24,905 nucleotides of DNA, taken from NCBI GenBank assembly GCA_034437275.1, contig DAOTUD010000163.1, forward strand, positions 1-24,905, written 5' to 3'. Under the pieces are notes generated by a model. That model was given only the letters and a program-made list of their open reading frames with translations, was not told the origin of the DNA and searched no databases. How positions within the stretch are numbered: position 1 is the first letter of the stretch; each line of letters begins with the position of its first letter. Position numbers and translations under genes: made by a program. Source of the stretch: TC-15 sp034437275 (GTDB lineage Bacteria; Chloroflexota; Anaerolineae; Aggregatilineales; Aggregatilineaceae). Shown one piece after another: positions 16,177 through 23,409 of the stretch.

Positions 16177-16196
16177 CATACCCACTGCCGGGTATG
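16177..16196. promoter_or_regulatory. Dyad upstream of eno
   Basis: CATACCC (16177-16183), a 6-bp spacer and GGGTATG (16190-16196) form a perfect 7+7 inverted repeat. It ends 27 bp from the eno start and lies within the only possible eno promoter region. On the minus strand TATGGT could serve as a -10 inside it, but no good -35 is visible. It reads as an operator candidate. Confidence 0.4.
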
Positions 16197-16227
16197 CAGC
16201 AGCACACCCGGGGCAGGGAAACAAGCG

Positions 16228-16249
16228 AAAAAGGGGCAGCAACTGCCCT
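16228..16249 (-). terminator. Intrinsic terminator of the BioD/DRTGG gene
   Basis: On the minus strand GGGCAG-TTG-CTGCCC, a 6-bp stem with a 3-nt loop, is followed by C and TTTTT. It starts 10 bp past the stop codon and separates this transcript from eno. Confidence 0.75.
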
Positions 16250-16259
16250 GCGCGAACGG

Positions 16260-17342
16260 CTACAGCCCAAGCGCCTTGACGAACTTGTCGTAATCCAGGT
16301 GCTCGGAAAGCATGGCCTGGAACCGGCTCAGCTTTTCCGGCTGGCCCAGGCTGGTGCGGCCAAAGATCCTCTCGACCTTCTCCACCGCTTCGAGCGTGTT
16401 ATCCGGCACCAGCAGCACCGCCACGTTCAACTCCTCGGCCCGCTTGATGATGGTCGAGGTCGGCTGGAGATTGCCGGTCAGCACCAGGCACGTCGTCGAC
16501 GTTTCGAGCGCCGCCGCCTGGATGTCCGTGCGATCCCCGCCGGTAAACACGGCTTTGTTCAACTGGCGGCGGAAGCGCGGCAGTGCCGACTCGACCGACA
16601 TCGCGCCCACGCTCATGTGCTCCACCAGCCGCTCCTTGAGGTGCGAGCCGGTCAGCACCGACGCATCCAACGCCTCTATGACCTCGCCCACGCTCAGCGC
16701 GCGCAGGTACGGATCGTACGGCAGCACGCCAAAAACCGTCACGCCCTGGTTTTCAAGGAACGGGACCACGTTCTGCGTGATGTATTCCATGTCCTCGCGC
16801 GGAATCTCGTTGAGCACGACGCCCAACAGGTGATCGCCCAGGCGACGCTTGGAGGCCAGCACGTCGTCCATCATGCACATCCCGGCCAGGCATTCTTCGC
16901 CGTGGAAACTCACTACGCTCAGCACCGGGACGCCCAGCTTCTCGACCACGCTCAGGGTATTCAGGCCGACGGCGTAGCCCTCGCGCATACTGGCCCCGCC
17001 TTCCATCAGCAGGACGTCCTGCTCTTCGCTGGCCTGGTGGCAGGCATCTGCGAGTTCGGCCAGCAGGTCGCGTTCCAGCGTCCCGTCCATCACCGCATCG
17101 AGCAGTTCCGTCGTGATGACGATGGGGGACAGCTCCCAGGGGGGTGTATCCAGCCCAAGCGACCGGCGGACAAAATCGGCATCCTCATCCAGCAAACGAC
17201 CACCGGCGACGAAGGGCTGGGTGCTCACGGGTTTGAGATACCCGACCTTGAGGCCGGCAGCCTGCATGCGCAGGCCCAGCCCCAGGCTCAATGCCGTTTT
17301 TCCCGAAAACGTACTAACAGAAGTAATGTACAGACTTTTCAT
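16260..17342 (-). CDS. BioD-like/DRTGG-domain protein (phosphotransacetylase N-terminal type)
   Basis: This 360-residue protein has a P-loop NTPase domain (about 1-210) of dethiobiotin-synthetase type. The nucleotide motif is TSVSTFSGKTAL (7-18), with LKPVS at 36-40 and LMEGG at 111-115. A DRTGG domain follows (about 214-335), with VGAMSVESALP and VFTGGDRTD (264-272). This is the arrangement found N-terminal to the catalytic part of long phosphate acetyltransferases, but the catalytic PTA domain is absent. Free-standing proteins of this type exist in archaea and some bacteria, with a presumed sensory role. It follows the ADP-forming acetyl-CoA synthetase gene by 33 bp. That suggests it regulates that enzyme or senses a nucleotide or acyl-CoA, which is inference. 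I chose ATG 17342, with AAAGGGCGG upstream. Confidence 0.8.
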   Translation of the reverse strand: MKSLYITSVSTFSGKTALSLGLGLRMQAAGLKVGYLKPVSTQPFVAGGRLLDEDADFVRRSLGLDTPPWELSPIVITTELLDAVMDGTLERDLLAELADACHQASEEQDVLLMEGGASMREGYAVGLNTLSVVEKLGVPVLSVVSFHGEECLAGMCMMDDVLASKRRLGDHLLGVVLNEIPREDMEYITQNVVPFLENQGVTVFGVLPYDPYLRALSVGEVIEALDASVLTGSHLKERLVEHMSVGAMSVESALPRFRRQLNKAVFTGGDRTDIQAAALETSTTCLVLTGNLQPTSTIIKRAEELNVAVLLVPDNTLEAVEKVERIFGRTSLGQPEKLSRFQAMLSEHLDYDKFVKALGL

Positions 17343-17375
17343 GTGTGTTCCGCCCTTTATATGCAAATGAATTCA

Positions 17376-19475
17376 CTAGTCCTTGAGCACCAAACGCATA
17401 TCCAGTGTGATTGCACCATTCCCGCGTTCATAGACCATCAGCGGATTGATGTCCAACTCCACGATCTCCGGGAAGTTGGTGACCAACTGTCCAATCCGCA
17501 GCAAGATTTCGACCAGCGCCTCACGGTCGACCGGCGGGCGGCCACGCACCCCGCGCAGCAATTCGTAAGCCCGGATTTCGTCCAGCATTTGCTCGGCATC
17601 CTGGCGGCCAAACGGCGCGACACGGAACGTCACGTCTTTGAGCACCTCGACCAAAATGCCGCCCAGCCCGAAGGTGACCAACGGGCCAAACTGGGGATCA
17701 CGGTTCATGCCGACCAGCACCTCGACGCCGTCCATCGAAACCATCTCCTGCACCAGGCAGCCCCAGATGCGCGCATCCGGCACGTAACGCTGGGCACGGT
17801 AGACGATCAGATCGAACGCATCGCGGACGTCGGTCGCGTTCTCCAGCCGGACCTTCACACCGCCGACATCGGTCTTGTGCAAAATGTCGGGGCTGGCGAT
17901 CTTGAGCACCACCGGATAGCCAATCTTATTTGCAAATTCTACAGCCTCATCGGCAGTTGCCGCCAATTTGTTCTGTGGCAGCCGCAGCCCATAGGCTTCC
18001 GCCACCTTGCGGCTCTCGGCTTCGCCCACGCTGACCCGGCCCTCCTCGCGCACCTGTGCAAAGACATCTTTCACCGCGTCGTTATCTACGTCATAGGACA
18101 CGAATTCTGGATCGGGGCGCTCGCGCGTCTGGCGATATTCGCGCATCGCGGCGAACGAATGCGCCGCCTGTTCGGGGAAATCATAATTGGGAACGTTGTA
18201 GCTGGCCAGGACATCCACGCCCGCTCTGGCGCGCTCCTCGCCCATGAAAACCCCAAAGACCGGCTTGTCGATGCGCTGGCTCAGGCGGCCAATGGCGTTC
18301 GCCGTCTCGATAATTTCGGTCATGGCCTGCGGCGTCACAATGCACATCAGCCCGTCGACGTTCGGGTCCTGCGCGACCAGTTCCATCGCCTGGGCATAAC
18401 GCTCGCCGCGCGCATCCCCCAACACGTCGACCGGGTTGGCGGCGCTGGCCGCGTCCGGCAAAAACTCTTCCAAATGCTTGACCGTCTGCTGCTCCATGCG
18501 GGCCAACTGCAAGCCGGACGACTCCAGCGTATCCGTCGCCAGGATGCCAGGGCCGCCGGCGTTGGTCACAATCGCGATCCGGTTGCCGTTCAACAGCGGC
18601 TGCTTGGCAAACGCGCGCGCGCTGTTGAACAGCCCTTGCAGGTTATCCATGCGCAGCACACCCGCCTGGTAGAAACCGGCATTATACGCTTGCTCGGACC
18701 CGGCCAGCGACCCGGTGTGGCTCGACACCGCCCGCGACCCGGACTCCGTCACGCCGCTTTTGAGCACCAGGATCGGCTTCTTGCGGCTGACTTCGCGCCC
18801 CACGCGGATGAATTCCTCGCCGTTGGGCACCCCCTCAATATACGCCAGGATCACGCGGCTGTCGGGATCGTCGGCCCAGGCCTCCATCAAGTCAATTTCG
18901 CTGATATCGGCTTTGTTGCCCAGGCTGACGAACTTGCTAAAGCCCAGGTCTTGCGCTGCCAGTGCCCAGTCCAGGATCGCGGTTTGCAGCGCGCCCGACT
19001 GCGACATAAACGCGATGTTGCCCTGCGGTGGCGTCCCGGCGGCAAACGTGGCATTGATGGGGGTGAACGTATCGATGATGCCCAGCACGTTGGGGCCGAT
19101 CACCCGGATATTGTGCTTCTTGGCAATCTCGATCACTTCCCGCTCACGCTCGACGCCTTCCACACCGGACTCGCGGAACCCGGCGCTGATGATCACGACG
19201 GCCTGAATGCCGACTTCGCCGCACTCGCGCAGCGCGTTCGGAACGTAGTTGTAGGGGATTACAATGACGGCCAGTTCAGGCACTTTGGGCAAGTCTTTCA
19301 CCGATGCATACGCCTTGTGGCCATAAATTTCCCTGGCCTTGGGGTTGATCGGATAAATATCGCCCTTGAAACCTGACTCGATCACATTGGCAAGCACGGC
19401 ATAACCCAGCTTGCCAGGGGTTGTACTGGCCCCAATGATTGCCACAGCGTTAGGTTTGAAGAATGCTTCTAGCAT
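17376..19475 (-). CDS. Acetyl-CoA synthetase, ADP-forming (alpha-beta fusion)
   Basis: This 699-residue enzyme converts acetyl-CoA (or another acyl-CoA), ADP and phosphate to the free acid, CoA and ATP. Residues 1-130 are the CoA-binding Rossmann domain (AVAIIGASTTPGKLG from 10; YPINPKA). Residues 150-300 are the ligase flavodoxin-like domain. H253 in SSHTGSLAG aligns with the phosphohistidine of the family. Residues about 480-699 form the ATP-grasp beta region (YPVVLKIASPDILHKTDVGGV; VLVGMNRDPQFGPLVTFGLGG; ELDINPLMV). The two chains are fused alpha then beta, whereas many archaea have separate subunits. I chose ATG 19475, with GGGAG 5 nt upstream; the preceding GTG is too close to that site. 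The acyl substrate is not determined by sequence. Confidence 0.92.
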   Translation of the reverse strand: MLEAFFKPNAVAIIGASTTPGKLGYAVLANVIESGFKGDIYPINPKAREIYGHKAYASVKDLPKVPELAVIVIPYNYVPNALRECGEVGIQAVVIISAGFRESGVEGVEREREVIEIAKKHNIRVIGPNVLGIIDTFTPINATFAAGTPPQGNIAFMSQSGALQTAILDWALAAQDLGFSKFVSLGNKADISEIDLMEAWADDPDSRVILAYIEGVPNGEEFIRVGREVSRKKPILVLKSGVTESGSRAVSSHTGSLAGSEQAYNAGFYQAGVLRMDNLQGLFNSARAFAKQPLLNGNRIAIVTNAGGPGILATDTLESSGLQLARMEQQTVKHLEEFLPDAASAANPVDVLGDARGERYAQAMELVAQDPNVDGLMCIVTPQAMTEIIETANAIGRLSQRIDKPVFGVFMGEERARAGVDVLASYNVPNYDFPEQAAHSFAAMREYRQTRERPDPEFVSYDVDNDAVKDVFAQVREEGRVSVGEAESRKVAEAYGLRLPQNKLAATADEAVEFANKIGYPVVLKIASPDILHKTDVGGVKVRLENATDVRDAFDLIVYRAQRYVPDARIWGCLVQEMVSMDGVEVLVGMNRDPQFGPLVTFGLGGILVEVLKDVTFRVAPFGRQDAEQMLDEIRAYELLRGVRGRPPVDREALVEILLRIGQLVTNFPEIVELDINPLMVYERGNGAITLDMRLVLKD

Positions 19476-19500
19476 ACACACTCCCAGGAGGACACACTAA

Positions 19501-19518
19501 GCTAATATACCCATTAGC
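19501..19518. promoter_or_regulatory. Dyad over the -10 of the acetyl-CoA synthetase promoter
   Basis: GCTAAT (19501-19506), six bases, and ATTAGC (19513-19518) form a perfect inverted repeat. It covers the -10 hexamer at 19504-19509, a position where a bound repressor would block RNA polymerase. Confidence 0.4.
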
Positions 19519-19531
19519 GTACCTTAATCAA
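19504..19531 (-). promoter_or_regulatory. Promoter of the acetyl-CoA synthetase/DRTGG operon
   Basis: On the minus strand TTGATT (19531-19526), a 16-bp spacer and TATATT (19509-19504) lie about 28 bp upstream of the start. A second TATAAT on the same strand at 19605-19610 has no acceptable -35. Otherwise the 299-bp gap between the two divergent genes (19476-19774) holds only this promoter, its dyad and the + strand promoter at 19697. Confidence 0.55.
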
Positions 19532-19696
19532 GTTCAGTGGAGTTACAAGCCTGCACAGGTCAAAATGAGGTCAACTGCATGGGTCATCGCACAGGCCACG
19601 CGCCATTATACCGCCCACAGCCGAGCGCGCTACAGAGATAAGTCACTGCCCCGACAGTCAAATTGCAGTCACCCGCTGCGTGGGCCGAAAATAGCC

Positions 19697-19725
19697 CTGA
19701 CAAACCCGCCCGCTTTCGCTACAAT
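19697..19725 (+). promoter_or_regulatory. Promoter of the cysteine desulfurase/mnmA operon
   Basis: CTGACA (19697-19702), a 17-bp spacer and TACAAT (19720-19725). Transcription would start near 19732, leaving a leader of about 43 nt. Confidence 0.6.
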
Positions 19726-19774
19726 CTATGTGAATAAGCAATACGATCATAATAGAAACCTACGGGCAAACGCA

Positions 19775-20968
19775 ATGACAACGATCTATCTGGACCACAG
19801 CGCCACCACGCCGCTCGATCCGCGCGTGTTGGAGGCGATGCGGCCCTATTTCAGCGAGCAGTACGGCAACTCAATGGCGATCCATGGCCTGGGCCGCGCC
19901 GCCGAGCACGCCATCGAAAACGCCCGCGCAGCGGTGGCCCGCAGCCTGAGCTGCGCGCCACACGAGGTGATCTTCACCAGCGGCGGCACCGAAAGCGACA
20001 ACCTGGGGCTGCGCGGTCCGGCGCAGTACGCCCGCGCCAACCATCGCCCCTTCACGCTGATCACCGGTCCGGTCGAACACCACGCCATCAGCGTCACCGC
20101 GCGGCAGTTGCGCACGACGCTGGGCGCAAGGCTGCGCATCGTCCCGGTCGACTACTACGGGCGCGTTGACCCCGACGCTCTGGCGGCGACCCTGCAAAAC
20201 CTGCCCGACGACGGCATTACGCTGGTGAGCCTGATCCACACCAACAACGAACTCGGCACGCGCAACCCCATCGCCGACCTGGCGCAGGTCGCGCACGCGC
20301 ACGGCGCGCTGTTCCACACCGACGCGGTGCAGTCCGCCGGGCACGTCCCGCTGGATGTGAGCGCGCTGGGCGTGGACATGCTGTCGCTGTCGGCGCACAA
20401 GTTCTACGGGCCGAAAGGCATGGGGGTCTTCTACCTGCGCGACGATACGCCGTTCCTGTCGTCGCACAGCGGCGCGCGCCACGAGGAAGGCCACCGCGCG
20501 GGGACGCACAACACGCCCGGCATCGTCGGGACGGCTGCCGCACTCGAGATCGCCTGCGAGGAGATGGACGCCCGCTGCGCCCACCTGCGCACCCTGCGGG
20601 ACCGGCTGATCGAGGGCGTGCTGGCCGCTGCGCCGGACATTGAGCTGACCGGCCACGCCACCGACCGCCTGCCCGGCCACGCCAGCTTCGTGATCAAGGG
20701 GGTTGAGAGCAGCACACTGCTGATGCAGCTTGATCAGCGCGGGATCGCGGCCTCAGCGGGCAGTGCGTGCAAGGTCGGGAATCCGCAGCCGTCACCGATT
20801 CTGATGGCACTCGGCTACGGCCCGGAGTGGACGCGCGGCGGGCTGCGCCTCACGCTGGGCCAGCACAACACGCCGGACGAGATCGAGTACACCATCGACA
20901 CGCTGGCGGATGTGGTGCCGGTCGTGCGCAAACTGGCAGCGATGTCCGTCGCGCCATCACTGGATTGA
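19775..20968 (+). CDS. Cysteine desulfurase (NifS/IscS family)
   Basis: This 397-residue PLP enzyme takes sulfur from cysteine to form a protein persulfide. DHSATTPLDPRV is at 7-18, TSGGTESDN at 68-76, and VEHHAI (100-105) contributes the PLP-stacking histidine. HTNNELGT, then SAHKFYGPKG with Schiff-base lysine K209, are present. The catalytic C332 is in SAGSACKVG. The usual GGGQE-type segment before RAGT-N is altered to HSGARHEEGH (231-240), a divergence from common IscS and NifS. MnmA follows after 15 bp, so the main client is probably tRNA thiolation, and possibly Fe-S assembly. No IscU, IscR or SufE gene is adjacent. I chose ATG 19775; longer in-frame extension has no family match and overlaps the promoters. 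Confidence 0.92.
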   Translation: MTTIYLDHSATTPLDPRVLEAMRPYFSEQYGNSMAIHGLGRAAEHAIENARAAVARSLSCAPHEVIFTSGGTESDNLGLRGPAQYARANHRPFTLITGPVEHHAISVTARQLRTTLGARLRIVPVDYYGRVDPDALAATLQNLPDDGITLVSLIHTNNELGTRNPIADLAQVAHAHGALFHTDAVQSAGHVPLDVSALGVDMLSLSAHKFYGPKGMGVFYLRDDTPFLSSHSGARHEEGHRAGTHNTPGIVGTAAALEIACEEMDARCAHLRTLRDRLIEGVLAAAPDIELTGHATDRLPGHASFVIKGVESSTLLMQLDQRGIAASAGSACKVGNPQPSPILMALGYGPEWTRGGLRLTLGQHNTPDEIEYTIDTLADVVPVVRKLAAMSVAPSLD

Positions 20969-20983
20969 ACGAGACGCTAACCC

Positions 20984-22075
20984 ATGATCCATCACAACAC
21001 TAAGCCCCGGGTTGTCGTCGCCATGAGCGGCGGCGTCGATAGTTCCGTCGCGGCGGCGCTGCTGGTCGAGCAGGGCTACGACGTGATCGGCATGATGATG
21101 CGCCTGTGGGCGGAGGACTGCGGCGCGGGCGGCGCGAATCGCTGCTGCACCCCGTCGCAGATGGCCGACGCGCGGCGGATCGCCGGGCAGCTTGGCATCC
21201 CCTTCTACGTGATCGATACGCAGGATGTCTTTCGGCAGAAAATCGTGCAGTTCTTCATCGACCGCTACGCCGCCGGCGACACGCCTAACCCGTGCGTCGA
21301 GTGCAATCGCCACATCCGCTTCGAGTGGCTGCTCAACCATGCGCGGGCGATGGACGCCGACTTCCTGGCGACGGGGCACTATGCCCGCACCGGGCGCGCG
21401 CCGGATGGCACTGCCCGCCTGTTGATGGGCCGTGATCCGCGCAAGGACCAGAGCTATGTACTCAGCGTGTTGACACAGGCAAAACTGCGGCAGGTGTTGT
21501 TTCCGGTTGGTGACTATGCGAAAACGAGGGTGCGCGATATCGCCGCCCGGCTGGCGCTGCCCGTCGCCCAGAAGCACGACAGTCAGGACCTCTGCTTCCT
21601 GGCCGACGGCGACTACCGGCGTTTTCTGCGCGAACACGCCCCGCACGCCGTACAGCCCGGCCCGATCCTGACCCGCGACGGGCGCGAACTCGGCCAGCAC
21701 AGCGGCCTGCCCCACTACACCATCGGCCAACGTAAGGGCCTGGGCATCAGCGGACCAGAACCACTGTACGTGCTGGCAACCGACCTGGCACGTAACGCGC
21801 TGATCGTCGGCCCGCGCGGCGAGTTGGGCCGCCGCCACCTGCAGGCCGGGCGCGTCAACTGGATATCCGGTGTGCCGCCGCAGGCCCCCTTCCGCGCGGA
21901 GGTCAAAATCCGCTACAAAGCGCCCCCTGCCCCGGCCACCATCACCCCGCTGGCGGATAACCGTATCGCGGTGGCGTTTGACGATCCGCTGCGCGACATC
22001 ACGCCCGGCCAGGCGGCGGTGGTCTACGATGGCGCGGTGTGCCTGGGCGGCGGGATCATCGCCCGCGTGGAGTGA
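20984..22075 (+). CDS. mnmA: tRNA-specific 2-thiouridylase MnmA
   Basis: This 363-residue enzyme activates U34 of Lys, Glu and Gln tRNAs with ATP and inserts sulfur to give 2-thiouridine. The PP-loop motif SGGVDSS is at 15-21. The catalytic cysteine pair is C104 (TPNPCVECN) and C204 (SQDLCFLADGDYRRFL). YVLSVLT, YTIGQRKGLG, and the C-terminal beta-barrel region (LHAGRVNW-like QAGRVNWISG; RYKAPPAPA) are in place. The extra Cys pair C54-C55 (NRCCTPSQM) matches the family. It sits 15 bp after the desulfurase that would supply the persulfide. The 3' end is 2 bp from the convergent prepilin peptidase gene. The ribosome site (GAGACG) is weak. Confidence 0.96.
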   Translation: MIHHNTKPRVVVAMSGGVDSSVAAALLVEQGYDVIGMMMRLWAEDCGAGGANRCCTPSQMADARRIAGQLGIPFYVIDTQDVFRQKIVQFFIDRYAAGDTPNPCVECNRHIRFEWLLNHARAMDADFLATGHYARTGRAPDGTARLLMGRDPRKDQSYVLSVLTQAKLRQVLFPVGDYAKTRVRDIAARLALPVAQKHDSQDLCFLADGDYRRFLREHAPHAVQPGPILTRDGRELGQHSGLPHYTIGQRKGLGISGPEPLYVLATDLARNALIVGPRGELGRRHLQAGRVNWISGVPPQAPFRAEVKIRYKAPPAPATITPLADNRIAVAFDDPLRDITPGQAAVVYDGAVCLGGGIIARVE

Positions 22076-22077
22076 GC

Positions 22078-23022
22078 TTAATACGCGGTGCCGATCAGCA
22101 AATCCTGCACCGCATCGCGGAACAGCAGCATCAGCAGCGCCCCCACCACGATATACGGGCCGTAAGGCAGCGGCGTAAACCAGCGGTGCTTGCGCCGGAT
22201 GAACAGCGTCCCGATCAGGTACAGCACCGCGCCCACCGCCCCAACGAACACCGTGATCAACGTCGCGAAGATGAACGCCCGCCAGCCGATCATAAAGCCG
22301 ACCAACATGCCCAGCATCACGTCGCCGAAGCCAAACGCGACCGTGCCGGGCTGCGTCGCAGCGGCGAAAAACACCCCGCCCAGGAACATCCCGAAGTACA
22401 TCGCAAAGCCCAGCACCCCACTCAGCGCATAGTAGCCGAACGAGCGCGCCTCGTCCAGCGGCGCGACCGCCGCCACGCCCAGCGCAAACAGACAGGACGG
22501 CACGATCACCACGAACAGGATCAGGCGGTGTTCGACATCGATGACCGTGATCAGCATCATGATCGCCACATACACCAGCCACACCGGCAGGTGCGCCTCG
22601 CCCCGAAAGCCGACCGCCATCGCGCCAAACGCCAACGCCATCACGATCTCGACAATGGGGTGCCGCCAGCTCAAGTACCGGGACGGCGGCGGCAGCGGCG
22701 CATCCTCGACGCCCATCAGCCCCCCCGGCTGCGAATCATCCGCCGCCAGCGCCACATCATCAGGCACAGGCTGCACCGGGTCCGGTGTGAGATCGACGGG
22801 CGCGGGGGCTTCCGCTGCCATATCAGCCGCCGCCGGGGACTCACGCTGCCCGGTCAGGAACGCCAGCACGCCCAGCCAGGCCGACGGCGGGCGCGGCGTG
22901 CCGTCCGGGTAATGGGGCCGGTGGGGGTTCATACGATGGGGCAAATCGTCGGCCAGCACGTTGATCACGCCGCCAACCAGCAGCCCGACCAGCCCGGCCC
23001 CCACTGCAATCACGATGTCCAT
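22078..23022 (-). CDS. Prepilin peptidase-like A24 protease without the zinc-binding cysteines
   Basis: This 314-residue polytopic membrane protein has the two active-site aspartates of A24 peptidases: D162 in IDVEHRLI and D234 in GFGDVMLG. The N-terminal GGVINVLADDLP (17-28) and SWRHPIVE (118-125) correspond to the family GSFLNV and S-x-R-Y-P-x-x-E elements. Between them, PilD-type enzymes carry two CxxC pairs in a methyltransferase-associated loop. Here residues 29-115 have no Cys and form a Pro/Asp/Ala-rich insert. It may cleave type IV pilin-like leader peptides and lack N-methylation. No pilin gene is nearby. I chose ATG 23022 rather than GTG 23028, since AAGGA then has workable spacing. 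It follows the small membrane protein by 46 bp. Confidence 0.85.
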   Translation of the reverse strand: MDIVIAVGAGLVGLLVGGVINVLADDLPHRMNPHRPHYPDGTPRPPSAWLGVLAFLTGQRESPAAADMAAEAPAPVDLTPDPVQPVPDDVALAADDSQPGGLMGVEDAPLPPPSRYLSWRHPIVEIVMALAFGAMAVGFRGEAHLPVWLVYVAIMMLITVIDVEHRLILFVVIVPSCLFALGVAAVAPLDEARSFGYYALSGVLGFAMYFGMFLGGVFFAAATQPGTVAFGFGDVMLGMLVGFMIGWRAFIFATLITVFVGAVGAVLYLIGTLFIRRKHRWFTPLPYGPYIVVGALLMLLFRDAVQDLLIGTAY

Positions 23023-23068
23023 AGTCACCTGTCCTTACTTCAGCGTTTTTTACGTGTCCAGAAGCATC

Positions 23069-23245
23069 CTAATGCTCGATCCGGGGACGACCTTCGGGCC
23101 GGTCCAGGATAGGAGGCGCAGTCGGGGTCGGATGGCCGGGCGGCGCCGGCAGCAAGGTAAACGCGCTGCCCAGCACGATCAGCGACACGATAAACACCAC
23201 CGCCAGCAGCAAAACCACCCGCGTTATCACCTTCGTTCGTCGCAC
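23069..23245 (-). CDS. Small single-span membrane protein, GTG start
   Basis: This is a 58-residue protein of unknown function. A basic N terminus (VRRTK) precedes one membrane span (about 8-30, RVVLLLAVVFIVSLIVLGSAF). A Pro-rich tail follows, PAPPGHPTPTAPP, ending in RPEGRPRIEH. An upstream in-frame ATG at 23272 overlaps the -10 box of the promoter and cannot be translated from it. AGGAGGGG (23261-23254 on the minus strand) is 8 nt from the GTG at 23245, which I take as the start. It leads the prepilin peptidase gene in one transcript. I recognise no family. Confidence 0.6.
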   Translation of the reverse strand: MRRTKVITRVVLLLAVVFIVSLIVLGSAFTLLPAPPGHPTPTAPPILDRPEGRPRIEH

Positions 23246-23270
23246 AGTTTTTTCCCCTCCTATGCCTGCC

Positions 23271-23300
23271 ATTATAGCCCGTCAGGGGCTGACATCCCAA
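23271..23300 (-). promoter_or_regulatory. Promoter of the small protein/prepilin peptidase unit
   Basis: On the minus strand TTGGGA (23300-23295), an 18-bp spacer and perfect TATAAT (23276-23271). Transcription should start only a few bases before the AGGAGGGG ribosome site, so the leader is very short. Confidence 0.65.
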
Positions 23301-23319
23301 CGTCAGCCGGGTGTCAGCC
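23281..23319. promoter_or_regulatory. GTCAG repeat array between divergent promoters
   Basis: GTCAG occurs at 23281-23285, 23302-23306 and 23313-23317, with an inverted copy CTGAC at 23289-23293. The last two direct copies extend to GTCAGCC, and the inverted one reads GGCTGAC. The first two form the palindrome GTCAG-GGG-CTGAC inside the spacer of the minus-strand promoter. The other two sit just upstream of the + strand -35. Direct copies are 21 and 11 bp apart, so they lie on one helix face. Confidence 0.45.
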
Positions 23320-23326
23320 AAAAAGA

Positions 23327-23356
23327 TTGCCGGTGGAGGGGGGTCGGCACTATAAT
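23327..23356 (+). promoter_or_regulatory. Promoter of the NfeD/flotillin unit
   Basis: TTGCCG (23327-23332), an 18-bp spacer and perfect TATAAT (23351-23356). Transcription would begin near 23363, leaving a leader of about 47 nt. Confidence 0.6.
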
Positions 23357-23409
23357 AATGATTGAGAACATGTGACTTGTAAAGCTAGTAAGCGAGGCAA
23401 CGAGAAAAA

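Noticed and set aside
15984..19376. A 1130-codon open frame on the + strand opposite eno, the DRTGG gene and the acetyl-CoA synthetase gene
   Set aside because: It is antisense to three clearly recognised enzymes, its product is His/Gln/Arg-rich without domains, and it crosses two terminators. High-GC codon bias explains it.
19605..19610. Second minus-strand TATAAT upstream of the acetyl-CoA synthetase gene
   Set aside because: No acceptable -35 at 16 to 18 bp; the promoter at 19504-19531 is better placed.
20957..22582. A 541-codon minus-strand frame across mnmA and the prepilin peptidase gene
   Set aside because: It overlaps mnmA antisense and the peptidase gene in a shifted frame, with no recognisable domain.
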